32,987 nucleotides of DNA, taken from NCBI GenBank assembly GCA_009784445.1, contig WRBQ01000025.1, positions 1 through 32,987 of the forward strand, written 5' to 3'. Below are positions 12,692-20,226 of the stretch, piece by piece (positions within the stretch are counted from its first letter, which is position 1; each line of letters opens with the position of its first letter). The notes beneath the pieces are model-generated. The model searched no databases. It saw only the letters and a program-made list of their open reading frames with translations, and was not told the DNA's origin. Origin of the DNA: Oscillospiraceae bacterium. GTDB taxonomy: Bacteria; Bacillota; Clostridia; Oscillospirales; Acutalibacteraceae. Made by a program: the position numbers and the translations under genes.

Positions 12692-14026
12692 ATGGATCCC
12701 GACCCTGTTAATATCATCATTCTTGCGCTGTTGGTGCTGTCACTGACGGCGGTAAATGCATTTTTCGCCATGAGCGAACTGGCTGTGCTATCGGCCAGCG
12801 AAAGCATGCTGGAGCGCCTGGCAGCCGACGGCAACAAAAAAGCACGCCGCGCCGTAAAGCTAAAAAAAGACCCCAGCAAGCTGCTATCCATCACTCAGCT
12901 GGGCACAACCCTAGCGAGCTTTTTGGCAGCCGCCATCGCCGCGCAGGCCTTCACCTACCCCCTGCTGGGCTTGATGGAACGCCGCGTGGGCGACCCATGG
13001 CTGGGCATGCTAAACATGGCCATCACGCTGGGCATCACGCTGATTTTGACCTACCTGAACATTGTGCTTGGCGAGTTGATTCCCCGCCGGGTTGCGCTGA
13101 AGTACCCACAGGCCATTGCCATGCGCATTGCCGGGTTGCTCAGCGCCGTTGCTGCTGTGCTGCGCCCCCTAGTGTGGATTGTATCCGCCTCGGCCAAGGG
13201 CATCTTGCGCTTGTTTGGCTTTGATCCAGACGCCCCCGAAGAGCTGACGGTGGAGGAGATTATCTCCAAAGTGGACCAAGGCAACGAGCAAGGCGTGATT
13301 GAAGAAACCCAGCACGACATGATACAAAACATCTTCAAGCTTGACGACACCGACGTGGGCGGCATCATGACCCACCGCACGGATATCATTGGCGCGGAAG
13401 TGAACGACAGCTTGGAAAGCTTGGTGGCGTCGGCCATTGCCGAAGGGGTGTCGCGCATGCCGATTTACGAAGAGGACATCGACAACGTCATCGGCGTGGT
13501 GTATGTGAAAGACCTGCTAAAATTCGTGGGCGAAAAGCTGCCCAAAGGCACTTGCCTGCGCGAGCTAATGCGCCCGGCGGTGTTTGTGCCCGAAAGCAAG
13601 CACTGCGATGAATTGTTCAACGAGATGACCGCCAAAAAGGTGCAAATCGCTATTGTGGTAGACGAACACGGCGGCACCGCAGGGCTGGTGACACTTGAGG
13701 ACGTCCTAGAGTCCATCGTGGGCAACATTCAAGATGAATATGACGATGAAGAGCAAGACATTGAGCAAGTGGACGACCACACCTTCCGCTTGGATGGCGC
13801 AACGCTAATGGACGAAGTGGAAGAAAGCCTTGGCGTGAAGCTGCCCGAGGGAAACTATGACACCATTGCCGGTTTTGTCATCAGCGAGCTGGGTTATCTG
13901 CCACAGCAGGGCGAGCAGCCCGAGGTGCTGCATAAGCACTTGCGTTTTGTGGTGGAAGAAGTGGAAGACAAGCGCGTGGCCATGGTGCGTGTGGAAATTG
14001 CGCAAAGCGAGGAAGAACAACAATGA
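12692..14026 (+). CDS. CNNM/CorC-HlyC family membrane protein with CBS pair
   Basis: A 444-residue protein of the UPF0053 type. The N-terminal CNNM (DUF21) transmembrane domain has helices near 7-27, 67-88, 108-128 and 145-165 and the marker FFAMSELAVLSASES (24-38). A CBS pair follows, with IMTHRTDIIGAEV and RMPIYEEDIDNVIGVVYVKDLL, then MRPAVFVPESKHCDELFNEM and the family signature VVDEHGGTAGLVTLEDVLE. Last comes a C-terminal CorC/HlyC domain (DHTFRLDGATLMDEV). Relatives export Mg2+ or other divalent cations, with the CBS domains sensing nucleotide/Mg; older haemolysin labels are misleading. ATG follows AAAGGAG. Its TGA overlaps the next start as ATGA. Confidence 0.93.
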   Translation: MDPDPVNIIILALLVLSLTAVNAFFAMSELAVLSASESMLERLAADGNKKARRAVKLKKDPSKLLSITQLGTTLASFLAAAIAAQAFTYPLLGLMERRVGDPWLGMLNMAITLGITLILTYLNIVLGELIPRRVALKYPQAIAMRIAGLLSAVAAVLRPLVWIVSASAKGILRLFGFDPDAPEELTVEEIISKVDQGNEQGVIEETQHDMIQNIFKLDDTDVGGIMTHRTDIIGAEVNDSLESLVASAIAEGVSRMPIYEEDIDNVIGVVYVKDLLKFVGEKLPKGTCLRELMRPAVFVPESKHCDELFNEMTAKKVQIAIVVDEHGGTAGLVTLEDVLESIVGNIQDEYDDEEQDIEQVDDHTFRLDGATLMDEVEESLGVKLPEGNYDTIAGFVISELGYLPQQGEQPEVLHKHLRFVVEEVEDKRVAMVRVEIAQSEEEQQ

Positions 14027-14313
14027 ATCAAACGCCGTCCTATGTGCGAAACGCTGCCGCGCATGCGGGCGGCGATTTCGTGCTTTGGCTGCGCTACATC
14101 AGCAAGTGGGTGAACCCTGTCGGACATGATTTTACACCTGAAGAAGTGCAGACAATTTTGCACGACGAGCAGCTCACCGCTTTCCAAAAGGCGATATTCG
14201 AGCGAGCGATTACGCCGGGCACGGCAACAAATCTCTATGCGGTTAGATTGCGACAACCCATCGATGTGCGCGAAATAGAAAGGAAGTTGCTCAGTGGGGA
14301 ACTCACTTATTGA
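14023..14313 (+). CDS. small protein paired with a DUF6036-like nucleotidyltransferase
   Basis: A 96-residue cytosolic protein beginning MNQTPSYVRNAAAHAGGDFV and ending in a charged helix REIERKLLSGELTY. The middle (DFTPEEVQTILHDEQLTAFQKAIFERAI) is predicted helical. No family is recognised. Its ATG overlaps the transporter stop as ATGA, and its own last 20 bp overlap the start of the nucleotidyltransferase gene, so the three are read in a coupled way. The arrangement (small helical protein directly before a nucleotidyltransferase) is that of toxin-antitoxin pairs, where the first gene would be the antitoxin; this is inference from layout only. Confidence 0.72.
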   Translation: MNQTPSYVRNAAAHAGGDFVLWLRYISKWVNPVGHDFTPEEVQTILHDEQLTAFQKAIFERAITPGTATNLYAVRLRQPIDVREIERKLLSGELTY

Positions 14314-14872
14314 TTTTGAAGCAGCGTTTCACGAATTGGATGGTTTGCTGGGATTGCATCACCAAACCCTGCATATTATTGTGTGCGGCGGCTATTTAAT
14401 TCAGCGCATGGGTTTTCGCGGCACGATCGATGTAGACGCGTTTTATACTGCAAGCGAGGAAATCACGTTGCTCATTGAGCGCGTGGGGCTGCTATTGAAC
14501 ATTAACACAGGGAAAACAATATGGTTGAACAACGCGGTATCGACAATGAGTGATTGGCCTGACCCGCAATATTGCGAGCCTTTGTTCGCGTATGAAAACC
14601 TCACCGTTGAGCAAGTTACAATGGAATATTTGCTTGGAATGAAATTATCCAGCATACGTGATGTGGATGCAAAAGATGCGGGGAAAATCGTTGAAATGGC
14701 GCGGCTGGATGATCCTCTGGCGTTGTATCAGCAATGCCGAGCAATGGGACTAAAGCTAAGTTTTGTAGCAGTGCTGGAAGCGTTCACTTTTGCCTATGGA
14801 GATGAGTGGCGCGCGCAATATTGGAACGAGCATGACCAAGAAATTCTTAGCTTGCTTAACGTGAACTGGTGA
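14294..14872 (+). CDS. DUF6036-like nucleotidyltransferase-fold protein
   Basis: A 192-residue protein. Near the N-terminus, CGGYLIQRMGFRGTIDVDAF (31-50) is a minimal nucleotidyltransferase motif: GG, then T44, D46 and D48 as the metal/nucleotide site. Helical segments typical of DUF6036/AbiEii-like proteins follow (EQVTMEYLLGMKLSSIRDVDAKDAGKI, where K-x-R-DxxDxxD is the usual second motif). The start is GTG 14294 with AGGAAG 7 nt upstream. Relatives in toxin-antitoxin systems transfer nucleotides to tRNA or protein. A strong terminator follows directly. The fold call is fairly good; the toxin role is a hypothesis. Confidence 0.78.
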   Translation: MGNSLIDFEAAFHELDGLLGLHHQTLHIIVCGGYLIQRMGFRGTIDVDAFYTASEEITLLIERVGLLLNINTGKTIWLNNAVSTMSDWPDPQYCEPLFAYENLTVEQVTMEYLLGMKLSSIRDVDAKDAGKIVEMARLDDPLALYQQCRAMGLKLSFVAVLEAFTFAYGDEWRAQYWNEHDQEILSLLNVNW

Positions 14873-14878
14873 ATACAA

Positions 14879-14910
14879 GGGCGGCTGCATGTGTAGCCGC
14901 CCATTTTTTT
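14879..14910 (+). terminator. rho-independent terminator of the transporter-nucleotidyltransferase unit
   Basis: A perfect 8-bp GC-rich stem GGGCGGCT/AGCCGCCC (14879-14886 with 14895-14902), 8-base loop, then A and seven T (14904-14910). Confidence 0.95.
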
Positions 14911-14992
14911 CATTTCTGCAAGGAATTTCCACACGCCCAGCGACAAATTGTTATTACGCAACAAAATTCACAAAAAGTATACACCGCCAACA

Positions 14993-15021
14993 TTGATTTT
15001 TCGCGGTGGCCGTGCTATACT
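14993..15021 (+). promoter_or_regulatory. sigma-A promoter of the lipoprotein cluster
   Basis: -35 TTGATT (14993-14998), a 17-bp spacer ending TGC (extended -10), and -10 TATACT (15016-15021). The ribosome site AAAGGAG and ATG 15055 follow. Confidence 0.82.
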
Positions 15022-15054
15022 ATGTTCCATTACAAGCTCGAAAGGAGCAAACTT

Positions 15055-16017
15055 ATGCGCAAGAAAATTCTCACACTAACTGCAATTTTACTTACTGCCA
15101 TGCTGTTGCTGGCCGCCTGCGGACAAGACATGTACCGACCAATGTACGAAGCCGAAGGCAACTATGACTGGGCCAGCGAGCTCGATGGCGCCGCAGGTTT
15201 GTCAAACGTCCGCCTCTTGTCTCGCGCTGGCAGCGATGAAGACTCCCCTACTGATGCCAACGACGACACCCAACCCGCCTCCGACGCCGGACGCATGCTC
15301 ATTCGCGATGTGACAGCCCACGTGGAAACCCGCGAGTTCGATCAATACATGGCCGACATTGAAGCGTTGATTGTTGCGCTGGGCGGGCATGTGCAGAGTC
15401 TGGACACCACCAGCTTTGGCTACACCGGCAGGCGCGAAGCTCGCCAAGCCACCCTCGTCGCACGCATTCCTTCTGCGCGGTTGCGTGAATTCACCGGGCA
15501 AATGGGCGACAACGGCCGGGTTACCCGCTTCAACGAAAGCGTGCGCGATGTTACCGTGCAATACACCGACACCCAAGCCCAGCTGGAGGCACTACGTGCC
15601 GAGCAAACCACGCTGCTGCGCATGCTGGAGAACACCAATGTGCTCAGCGAGGTGCTTGCGCTGCAAGATCGCCTGACCAGCCTGCGCCATCAAATCAACA
15701 CCTTGGAAAGCTTGGCGCGCACCATGCAGGGGCAGGTTGCGCTAAGCACCGTGAACATGACCATTGCAGAAGTCGCCGAATTCAGCGCGCTGGAGGAAGA
15801 CGACGAAGACACCCGCAGCTTTGGCCGCCAAACTTGGGATAGCTTCTTGAACAGCTTGTTTGCGCTGGGGCGCGGCATTCGCGGGATTGCTGCTACGCTG
15901 TTCATCGCGTTGCCATTTATCATATTCTTTGGGGCGATTGTTGCCATTGTTGTGTTTGTGCGACACAGAATTTTGAAGAAACGCAAGCAACAATCCACAA
16001 CAGACCAACAAGAATAA
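15055..16017 (+). CDS. DUF4349 lipoprotein
   Basis: A 320-residue protein with lipoprotein signal MRKKILTLTAILLTAMLLLA and lipobox LAAC (C22). After an acidic low-complexity stretch comes a DUF4349 domain: RMLIRDVTAHVETREFDQY, GGHVQSLD, ARIPSARLREF, RFNESVRDVTVQYTDTQAQLEAL. A coiled-coil with LSEVLALQDRLTSLRHQI follows, then a membrane helix near 280-305 (LFIALPFIIFFGAIVAIVV) and a basic tail RHRILKKRK. The N-terminus is thus lipid-anchored outside and the C-terminus membrane-anchored, giving a looped extracellular domain. ATG 15055 is used, not earlier in-frame codons that cross the promoter. A paralogue lies at 16723. Function is unknown. Confidence 0.9.
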   Translation: MRKKILTLTAILLTAMLLLAACGQDMYRPMYEAEGNYDWASELDGAAGLSNVRLLSRAGSDEDSPTDANDDTQPASDAGRMLIRDVTAHVETREFDQYMADIEALIVALGGHVQSLDTTSFGYTGRREARQATLVARIPSARLREFTGQMGDNGRVTRFNESVRDVTVQYTDTQAQLEALRAEQTTLLRMLENTNVLSEVLALQDRLTSLRHQINTLESLARTMQGQVALSTVNMTIAEVAEFSALEEDDEDTRSFGRQTWDSFLNSLFALGRGIRGIAATLFIALPFIIFFGAIVAIVVFVRHRILKKRKQQSTTDQQE

Positions 16018-16039
16018 TCCGCCGTAAAGGAGAACCCCC

Positions 16040-16693
16040 ATGCGCAAGAAAATCCTCACGCTAACGGCTCTTTTGCTTGCCGCAGCGTTGTTGCTTGCGG
16101 CATGCGCCGCGCCGCAATCCGCCGAAGAGCCGCCCACCGCCGCACCAACTGAAGCTGCGCCGACCGGACCCACGCCATTCACTCCACAAGAGATTGCCAA
16201 CATGACACAGGGGCTTGAAACCGTGGGAGATTTCTTTGCGCTGGTGCCCGCGGCACACAATCATTTACACATTAGCCGACCAGATGACTACCTGCACATT
16301 AGTTTTTTCACCCAGCAATATTATTCGATAGAGTTGCGCGTGCAAACATACATTAAGAGCGATGGTGTATACCACTATTCAACCTTGCCAGATGAGCTGC
16401 TCGCCGCACCTGCACAATTGGTGACGTTTGGGTTCCATCAACCCAACTTGGCACTCGTCCCGCCGCGCGGCATTGACGTTGGTGCACCCGCGCAAGCCGT
16501 GCTGGACAGCTTTGCATACGCACGCGTGAGAGAGGACTATGAAGGCGGTGAGCTCATCGCGCTTCAGTACCCGCTAGAGCTGATGACAATAGAAGGTCGT
16601 GTCTCTAGTTGGGCTGGCGAAAGCTTTTGGTTGTCCTATCACCTCAAAAACGGCGTAGTCAACAGCATTTTCTTCCGTCACCACATCCATTAA
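16040..16693 (+). CDS. lipoprotein of unknown function
   Basis: A 217-residue protein with signal MRKKILTLTALLLAAALLLA and lipobox AAC (C22). A Pro/Thr/Ala spacer (EEPPTAAPTEAAPTGPTP) leads to an unrecognised beta-rich domain (DDYLHISFFTQQYYSIELRV, VSSWAGESFWLSYHLKNGVV). The first 20 residues are almost identical to those of the preceding DUF4349 protein, although the mature parts are unrelated, so the leader seems to have been copied. ATG follows AAAGGAG; the gene is 22 bp after its neighbour and 29 bp before the second DUF4349 gene, so they form one operon. Confidence 0.85.
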   Translation: MRKKILTLTALLLAAALLLAACAAPQSAEEPPTAAPTEAAPTGPTPFTPQEIANMTQGLETVGDFFALVPAAHNHLHISRPDDYLHISFFTQQYYSIELRVQTYIKSDGVYHYSTLPDELLAAPAQLVTFGFHQPNLALVPPRGIDVGAPAQAVLDSFAYARVREDYEGGELIALQYPLELMTIEGRVSSWAGESFWLSYHLKNGVVNSIFFRHHIH

Positions 16694-16722
16694 AAACCCC
16701 ACAACCCGAAAGGAGCAACCCC

Positions 16723-17769
16723 ATGCGCAAGAAACTCACTATCCTCGCCATTTGCCTGCTTAGCTTTGCCCTGCTAGCCGCTGCCTGCGGCAGCCATGCC
16801 GTCATGCGCAGCGCCTCCCCCGAAAGCGGCCAATTCCTCAGCTATCGTGCATCTACGCAACGCTATGGCGCACCACCTGTTTTCGCCAGCGGCGGCATTC
16901 GCCAAGACATGGCAATAGGCGGCTATGCCATGCGCGCCACAAGCTTCAACTTAGACGAAGAAACGGGAATCATCCCCGGGCAAACATGGCGCGATGCGCT
17001 TTCCAGCCAAGCGCAGCTTGACGGTATCAGCTACACCGACGCCGCGCCCATCAGCGAAGAAACCACCCGCATGCTCATCCGCGACGCAAACGTGAGCGTG
17101 GAAACCCGCAGCTTTGAGGCTTTCTTCATTGGCGTGCAAAACCTTGCGCGCGAACTGGGTGGCCACGTGCAAAACTCCAGCATGAGCGACCACAGCTACC
17201 GTCGCAGCGCAAACCTCACCCTGCGCGTGCCTGCCGAGGCACTGGATGACTTCCTGGCGGCACTTGCCGATGACTACACCCGCGTAACCAGCATCAACGA
17301 ATGGGTGCGCGACGTCACCATGCAGCACAACGACATGACCGCCGAACTCGACGCCCTGCGCGTGGAAGAAGAGGCTCTGCTGCGCTTACTGGCACAAAGC
17401 GGCAATCTCAGCGATTTGCTTGCCGTGCAGAACCAGCTCACCCGCGTGCGCCACCAGATTAATCGCCTAGAAGGCGAAGTGCGTCTGCTGGAAAACCAAG
17501 TAAGCCTGAGCACCGTTGACATGCACATTTGGGAAGTAGAACGTCTGCCCCTAGACGAAGAAGCCGGTTTTTGGGCGCGCATCGGCGACGGCTTTTTGGG
17601 CAGCCTGCGCAACTTGGGTGCCGGCATCGCCAACTTCTTCGCCGGTGCAATCATCTTCCTGCCGTATATCATTCTGGTGGGTGCGGTTGCGATCATCGTG
17701 CTGGTGATTGTGCGCCGCCGCGTGCGCAAATGGCGCAACAAGCGCAAAGAAGCAACGCAAGAGGAATAG
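16723..17769 (+). CDS. DUF4349 lipoprotein (second paralogue)
   Basis: A 348-residue protein with signal MRKKLTILAICLLSFALLAA and lipobox C22. The spacer is longer and Ser/Arg/Gly-rich. The DUF4349 domain repeats the order seen in the 15055 gene: RMLIRDANVSVETRSFEAF, GGHVQNSS, RVPAEALDDFL, SINEWVRDVTMQHNDMTAEL, LSDLLAVQNQLTRVRHQINRL, LSTVDMHIWEVE. A membrane helix (AGAIIFLPYIILVGAVAIIVLVIV) and a very basic tail (RRRVRKWRNKRKEA) follow. ATG 16723 follows AAAGGAG; longer in-frame codons overlap the previous gene and are ignored. The duplication presumably gives two partners of one surface complex (inference). Confidence 0.9.
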   Translation: MRKKLTILAICLLSFALLAAACGSHAVMRSASPESGQFLSYRASTQRYGAPPVFASGGIRQDMAIGGYAMRATSFNLDEETGIIPGQTWRDALSSQAQLDGISYTDAAPISEETTRMLIRDANVSVETRSFEAFFIGVQNLARELGGHVQNSSMSDHSYRRSANLTLRVPAEALDDFLAALADDYTRVTSINEWVRDVTMQHNDMTAELDALRVEEEALLRLLAQSGNLSDLLAVQNQLTRVRHQINRLEGEVRLLENQVSLSTVDMHIWEVERLPLDEEAGFWARIGDGFLGSLRNLGAGIANFFAGAIIFLPYIILVGAVAIIVLVIVRRRVRKWRNKRKEATQEE

Positions 17770-17785
17770 TCGGAACATTTTTTGC

Positions 17786-17815
17786 TTGACAAACACCCGC
17801 ATTGTGTGATACAAT
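17786..17815 (+). promoter_or_regulatory. sigma-A promoter of tRNA-Gly
   Basis: -35 TTGACA (17786-17791), an 18-bp spacer ending TGA, and -10 TACAAT (17810-17815), 8 bp before the first base of the tRNA. Confidence 0.85.
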
Positions 17816-17823
17816 ATCCACAT

Positions 17824-17897
<74 letters not shown>

Positions 17898-17935
17898 GAA
17901 CAATATCGCACAAACAAAATAAGGAGGGATTTCAT

Positions 17936-18931
17936 TTGAAATACTGCATTTGGAACAACAAGGGCGGTGTTGGGAAGTCTTTTTTGACATATTGCCTCGC
18001 CACCGAATATGCAAAAAGACATACTGATGAAATCGTTGTTGTCGCGGACATGTGCCCGCAAGCAAATGTAAGTGAAATGCTTTTGGGCGGGAACGGAAAA
18101 GGGCAGGAAAACTTATTCTCTCTTTCTAACACGAATCGTACAATTGCTGGTTATATTAAGGAACGCTATCTACGCTCTCGCTTCGAAAAACTCGGCACCG
18201 AACTCCAATACTTTGTGAATGTTGATTCGTATAATGAATTGATGCCTGCAAACTTAGTTCTTTTGGCGGGCGATTTTGATTTGGATATGGCTTCACGCTT
18301 GGTATCAAGTATGGCAAATGAACCAATCAAGGAAGCTAAGGGGCGTGCGATGACGATGCTAAAGGGCATTTTAGATTCTTACGAACAAGCCCACCCAGAT
18401 AAAAAGATGACATTTTTTATTGACTGCAATCCTAGTTTTGCTGTTTATACGGAACTTGCTGTTTTCGCAAGTGATAGGATTATCATCCCCTGCACTGGAG
18501 ATTTTTCCTCACTTAGAGGCATCAGCAAAGTTTTGAAGTTATTGTATAATGTCAGCGAAGACATCGAGAATGATAGCATGTTTGAGCTTGAAAAATTCAA
18601 GGAAAAAGCGGATTCATTGATGTTGCCGCTCCCCAAATTATACTTGGGAATCATCAATAAATCTAGAACGTATGCAAAGAAAGCCACCGTTGCCTATAAG
18701 TCTCACGAAAAACAAATTGAGGCATATTTCGGAAAGTTAAATAATGTACCTGTTGTCACGGTTAAGGATTGCAATAATATCGCCCTTGTCGTAAACTATA
18801 ACGGAACGCCTATTTCGAGCCTTGAAGCAAAACCGTATGAAGTATACGGTGAAACATCCCAAGTCAATGCTGATCAAGTAAGAACCATGATAGAGGATAT
18901 TGAAAAAGTTCTTCAGTATCTCGTTTCATAA
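17936..18931 (+). CDS. orphan ParA/MinD-type ATPase (AAA_31)
   Basis: A 331-residue protein. The deviant Walker A is KGGVGKS (9-15), the A' motif VVVADMCPQANVSEML has D38 and PQxN, and Walker B is TFFIDCNPSF; these are the marks of ParA-type dimerising ATPases. TTG 17936 is the start, with AGGAGG exactly 8 nt upstream; a longer frame would begin inside the tRNA. No ParB, parS or plasmid/phage gene is adjacent, so chromosome partition is not implied. The gene is visibly more AT-rich, with different codon choice from its neighbours, and lies immediately after a tRNA gene, which suggests acquisition. Its cargo is unknown. Confidence 0.85.
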   Translation: MKYCIWNNKGGVGKSFLTYCLATEYAKRHTDEIVVVADMCPQANVSEMLLGGNGKGQENLFSLSNTNRTIAGYIKERYLRSRFEKLGTELQYFVNVDSYNELMPANLVLLAGDFDLDMASRLVSSMANEPIKEAKGRAMTMLKGILDSYEQAHPDKKMTFFIDCNPSFAVYTELAVFASDRIIIPCTGDFSSLRGISKVLKLLYNVSEDIENDSMFELEKFKEKADSLMLPLPKLYLGIINKSRTYAKKATVAYKSHEKQIEAYFGKLNNVPVVTVKDCNNIALVVNYNGTPISSLEAKPYEVYGETSQVNADQVRTMIEDIEKVLQYLVS

Positions 18932-18952
18932 TTACAAACAGGAGGATTCCCC

Positions 18953-20095
18953 ATGCGCATTATTCTCAACCCCGTTTCTCACCACGGCCCCGGCAGCATT
19001 GCGGTGCTGGCCGACGAACTGCGCTCGCGCGGCTATCAAAAAGCCTTTGTTTGCACAGACCCCGTGCTCATGCAAGCTGGCGTTGCCAAAAAAGCAACCG
19101 ATGTGCTCGACGCAGCTGGCTTTGCCCATGAAGTGTTTGCAGACATCAAACCTAACCCAACCATCGAGAACGTCCTCGCGGGCGTGGCAGCATTCAAAGC
19201 TTGCGGCGCAGATTGCATCGTGGCCGTTGGCGGCGGCTCGGCCATTGACGCAGCCAAAGCCGTGGGAATCATCATCACCAACCCCGAGTTCGCCGATGTG
19301 CGCAGCCTTGAGGGCGTTGCAGCCACGAAAAACCACGCCGTGTTCACCATCGCCGTGCCAACCACTGCGGGCACAGCAGCCGAAGTCACCATCAACTATG
19401 TTATCACTGACGTGCAAAACAAACGCAAATTCGTCTGTGTTGACCCACATGACATCCCCACCGTTGCCATCGTTGACCCAGACCTAATGGCCAGCATGCC
19501 CGCTTCGCTCATCGCAGCAACCGGCATGGACGCGCTCACCCACGCCATTGAGGGCTACATCACCCGCGGGGCGTGGGAAATGACCGACATGTTCCACCTG
19601 AAAGCCATTGAGCTGATTGCCGCAAACTTGCGTGCCGCTGTGAATGGCGACGCCGCTGGCATTGCGGGCATGGCCCTTGCGCAATATGTTGCTGGCATGG
19701 GATTCTCCAACGTTGGCCTAGGCATTGTGCACAGCATGGCACACGGTCTTGGCGCGCTTTATGACACCCCGCACGGCATTGCCAACGCCATTTTGTTGCC
19801 TTCAGTGATGACCTACAACGCCGAAGCCACGGGCGAAAAATACCGTGACATTGCAGCTGCCATGGGTGTGGCTGACACCTGCGACATGGCTCTGGCTGAC
19901 GCACGCAAAGCCGCCGTTGACGCCGTGGCTAAACTGGGCGCAGATGTTGGCATTCCCGCTGACCTCAAGGCCATTGTGAAAGCCGAGGATATCGACTTCC
20001 TCGCCGAAAGCGCCTTTGCTGATGCTTGCCGCCCCGGTAATCCCAAAGATACCAGCGTTGCAGACATCAAAGCCTTGTTTACCGCATTGATCTAA
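18953..20095 (+). CDS. fucO: iron-dependent lactaldehyde reductase (1,2-propanediol oxidoreductase)
   Basis: A 380-residue group III alcohol dehydrogenase that interconverts L-lactaldehyde and (S)-1,2-propanediol with NAD(H), the end step of anaerobic fucose/rhamnose use. It matches E. coli FucO nearly throughout: NPEFADVRSLEG, PTTAGTAAEVTINYVITD, KFVCVDPHDIP, DALTHAIEGYITRGAW, QYVAGMGFSNVGLG. The four iron ligands are in place as D193, H197, H260 and H274, and the NAD site is GGGSAIDAAKA (93-103). ATG 18953 follows AGGAGG. No other fucose/rhamnose genes lie nearby, so it probably serves as a general redox sink here. It ends in a terminator. Confidence 0.93.
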   Translation: MRIILNPVSHHGPGSIAVLADELRSRGYQKAFVCTDPVLMQAGVAKKATDVLDAAGFAHEVFADIKPNPTIENVLAGVAAFKACGADCIVAVGGGSAIDAAKAVGIIITNPEFADVRSLEGVAATKNHAVFTIAVPTTAGTAAEVTINYVITDVQNKRKFVCVDPHDIPTVAIVDPDLMASMPASLIAATGMDALTHAIEGYITRGAWEMTDMFHLKAIELIAANLRAAVNGDAAGIAGMALAQYVAGMGFSNVGLGIVHSMAHGLGALYDTPHGIANAILLPSVMTYNAEATGEKYRDIAAAMGVADTCDMALADARKAAVDAVAKLGADVGIPADLKAIVKAEDIDFLAESAFADACRPGNPKDTSVADIKALFTALI

Positions 20096-20109
20096 CCATA
20101 ATGAACAAT

Positions 20110-20141
20110 CGCGCGCTCACGTTTGTGGGTGCGTGGTTTTT
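20110..20141 (+). terminator. rho-independent terminator of fucO
   Basis: An 11-bp stem (20110-20120 with 20125-20135, three G-T pairs), loop GTTT, then GTTTTT. Loop, 3' arm and T-run are identical to the terminator at 5571-5606 on the other strand. Confidence 0.85.
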
Positions 20142-20160
20142 ATGCTAGCCTTGCAGGATA

Positions 20161-20189
20161 TTGACAGTTTTGCGCGAATATGATAGAAT
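20161..20189 (+). promoter_or_regulatory. sigma-A promoter of ade
   Basis: -35 TTGACA (20161-20166), a 17-bp spacer ending TGA (extended -10), and -10 TAGAAT (20184-20189). The leader before ATG 20227 is about 30 nt, too short for a purine riboswitch. Confidence 0.85.
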
Positions 20190-20226
20190 AGAGGCAAAGC
20201 GAAAAGCAAACGGTGGGGAGAACAGC

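Noticed and set aside
20101-20226. Purine riboswitch before ade
   Set aside because: The leader is about 30 nt after the promoter at 20161-20189; the preceding hairpin is the fucO terminator.
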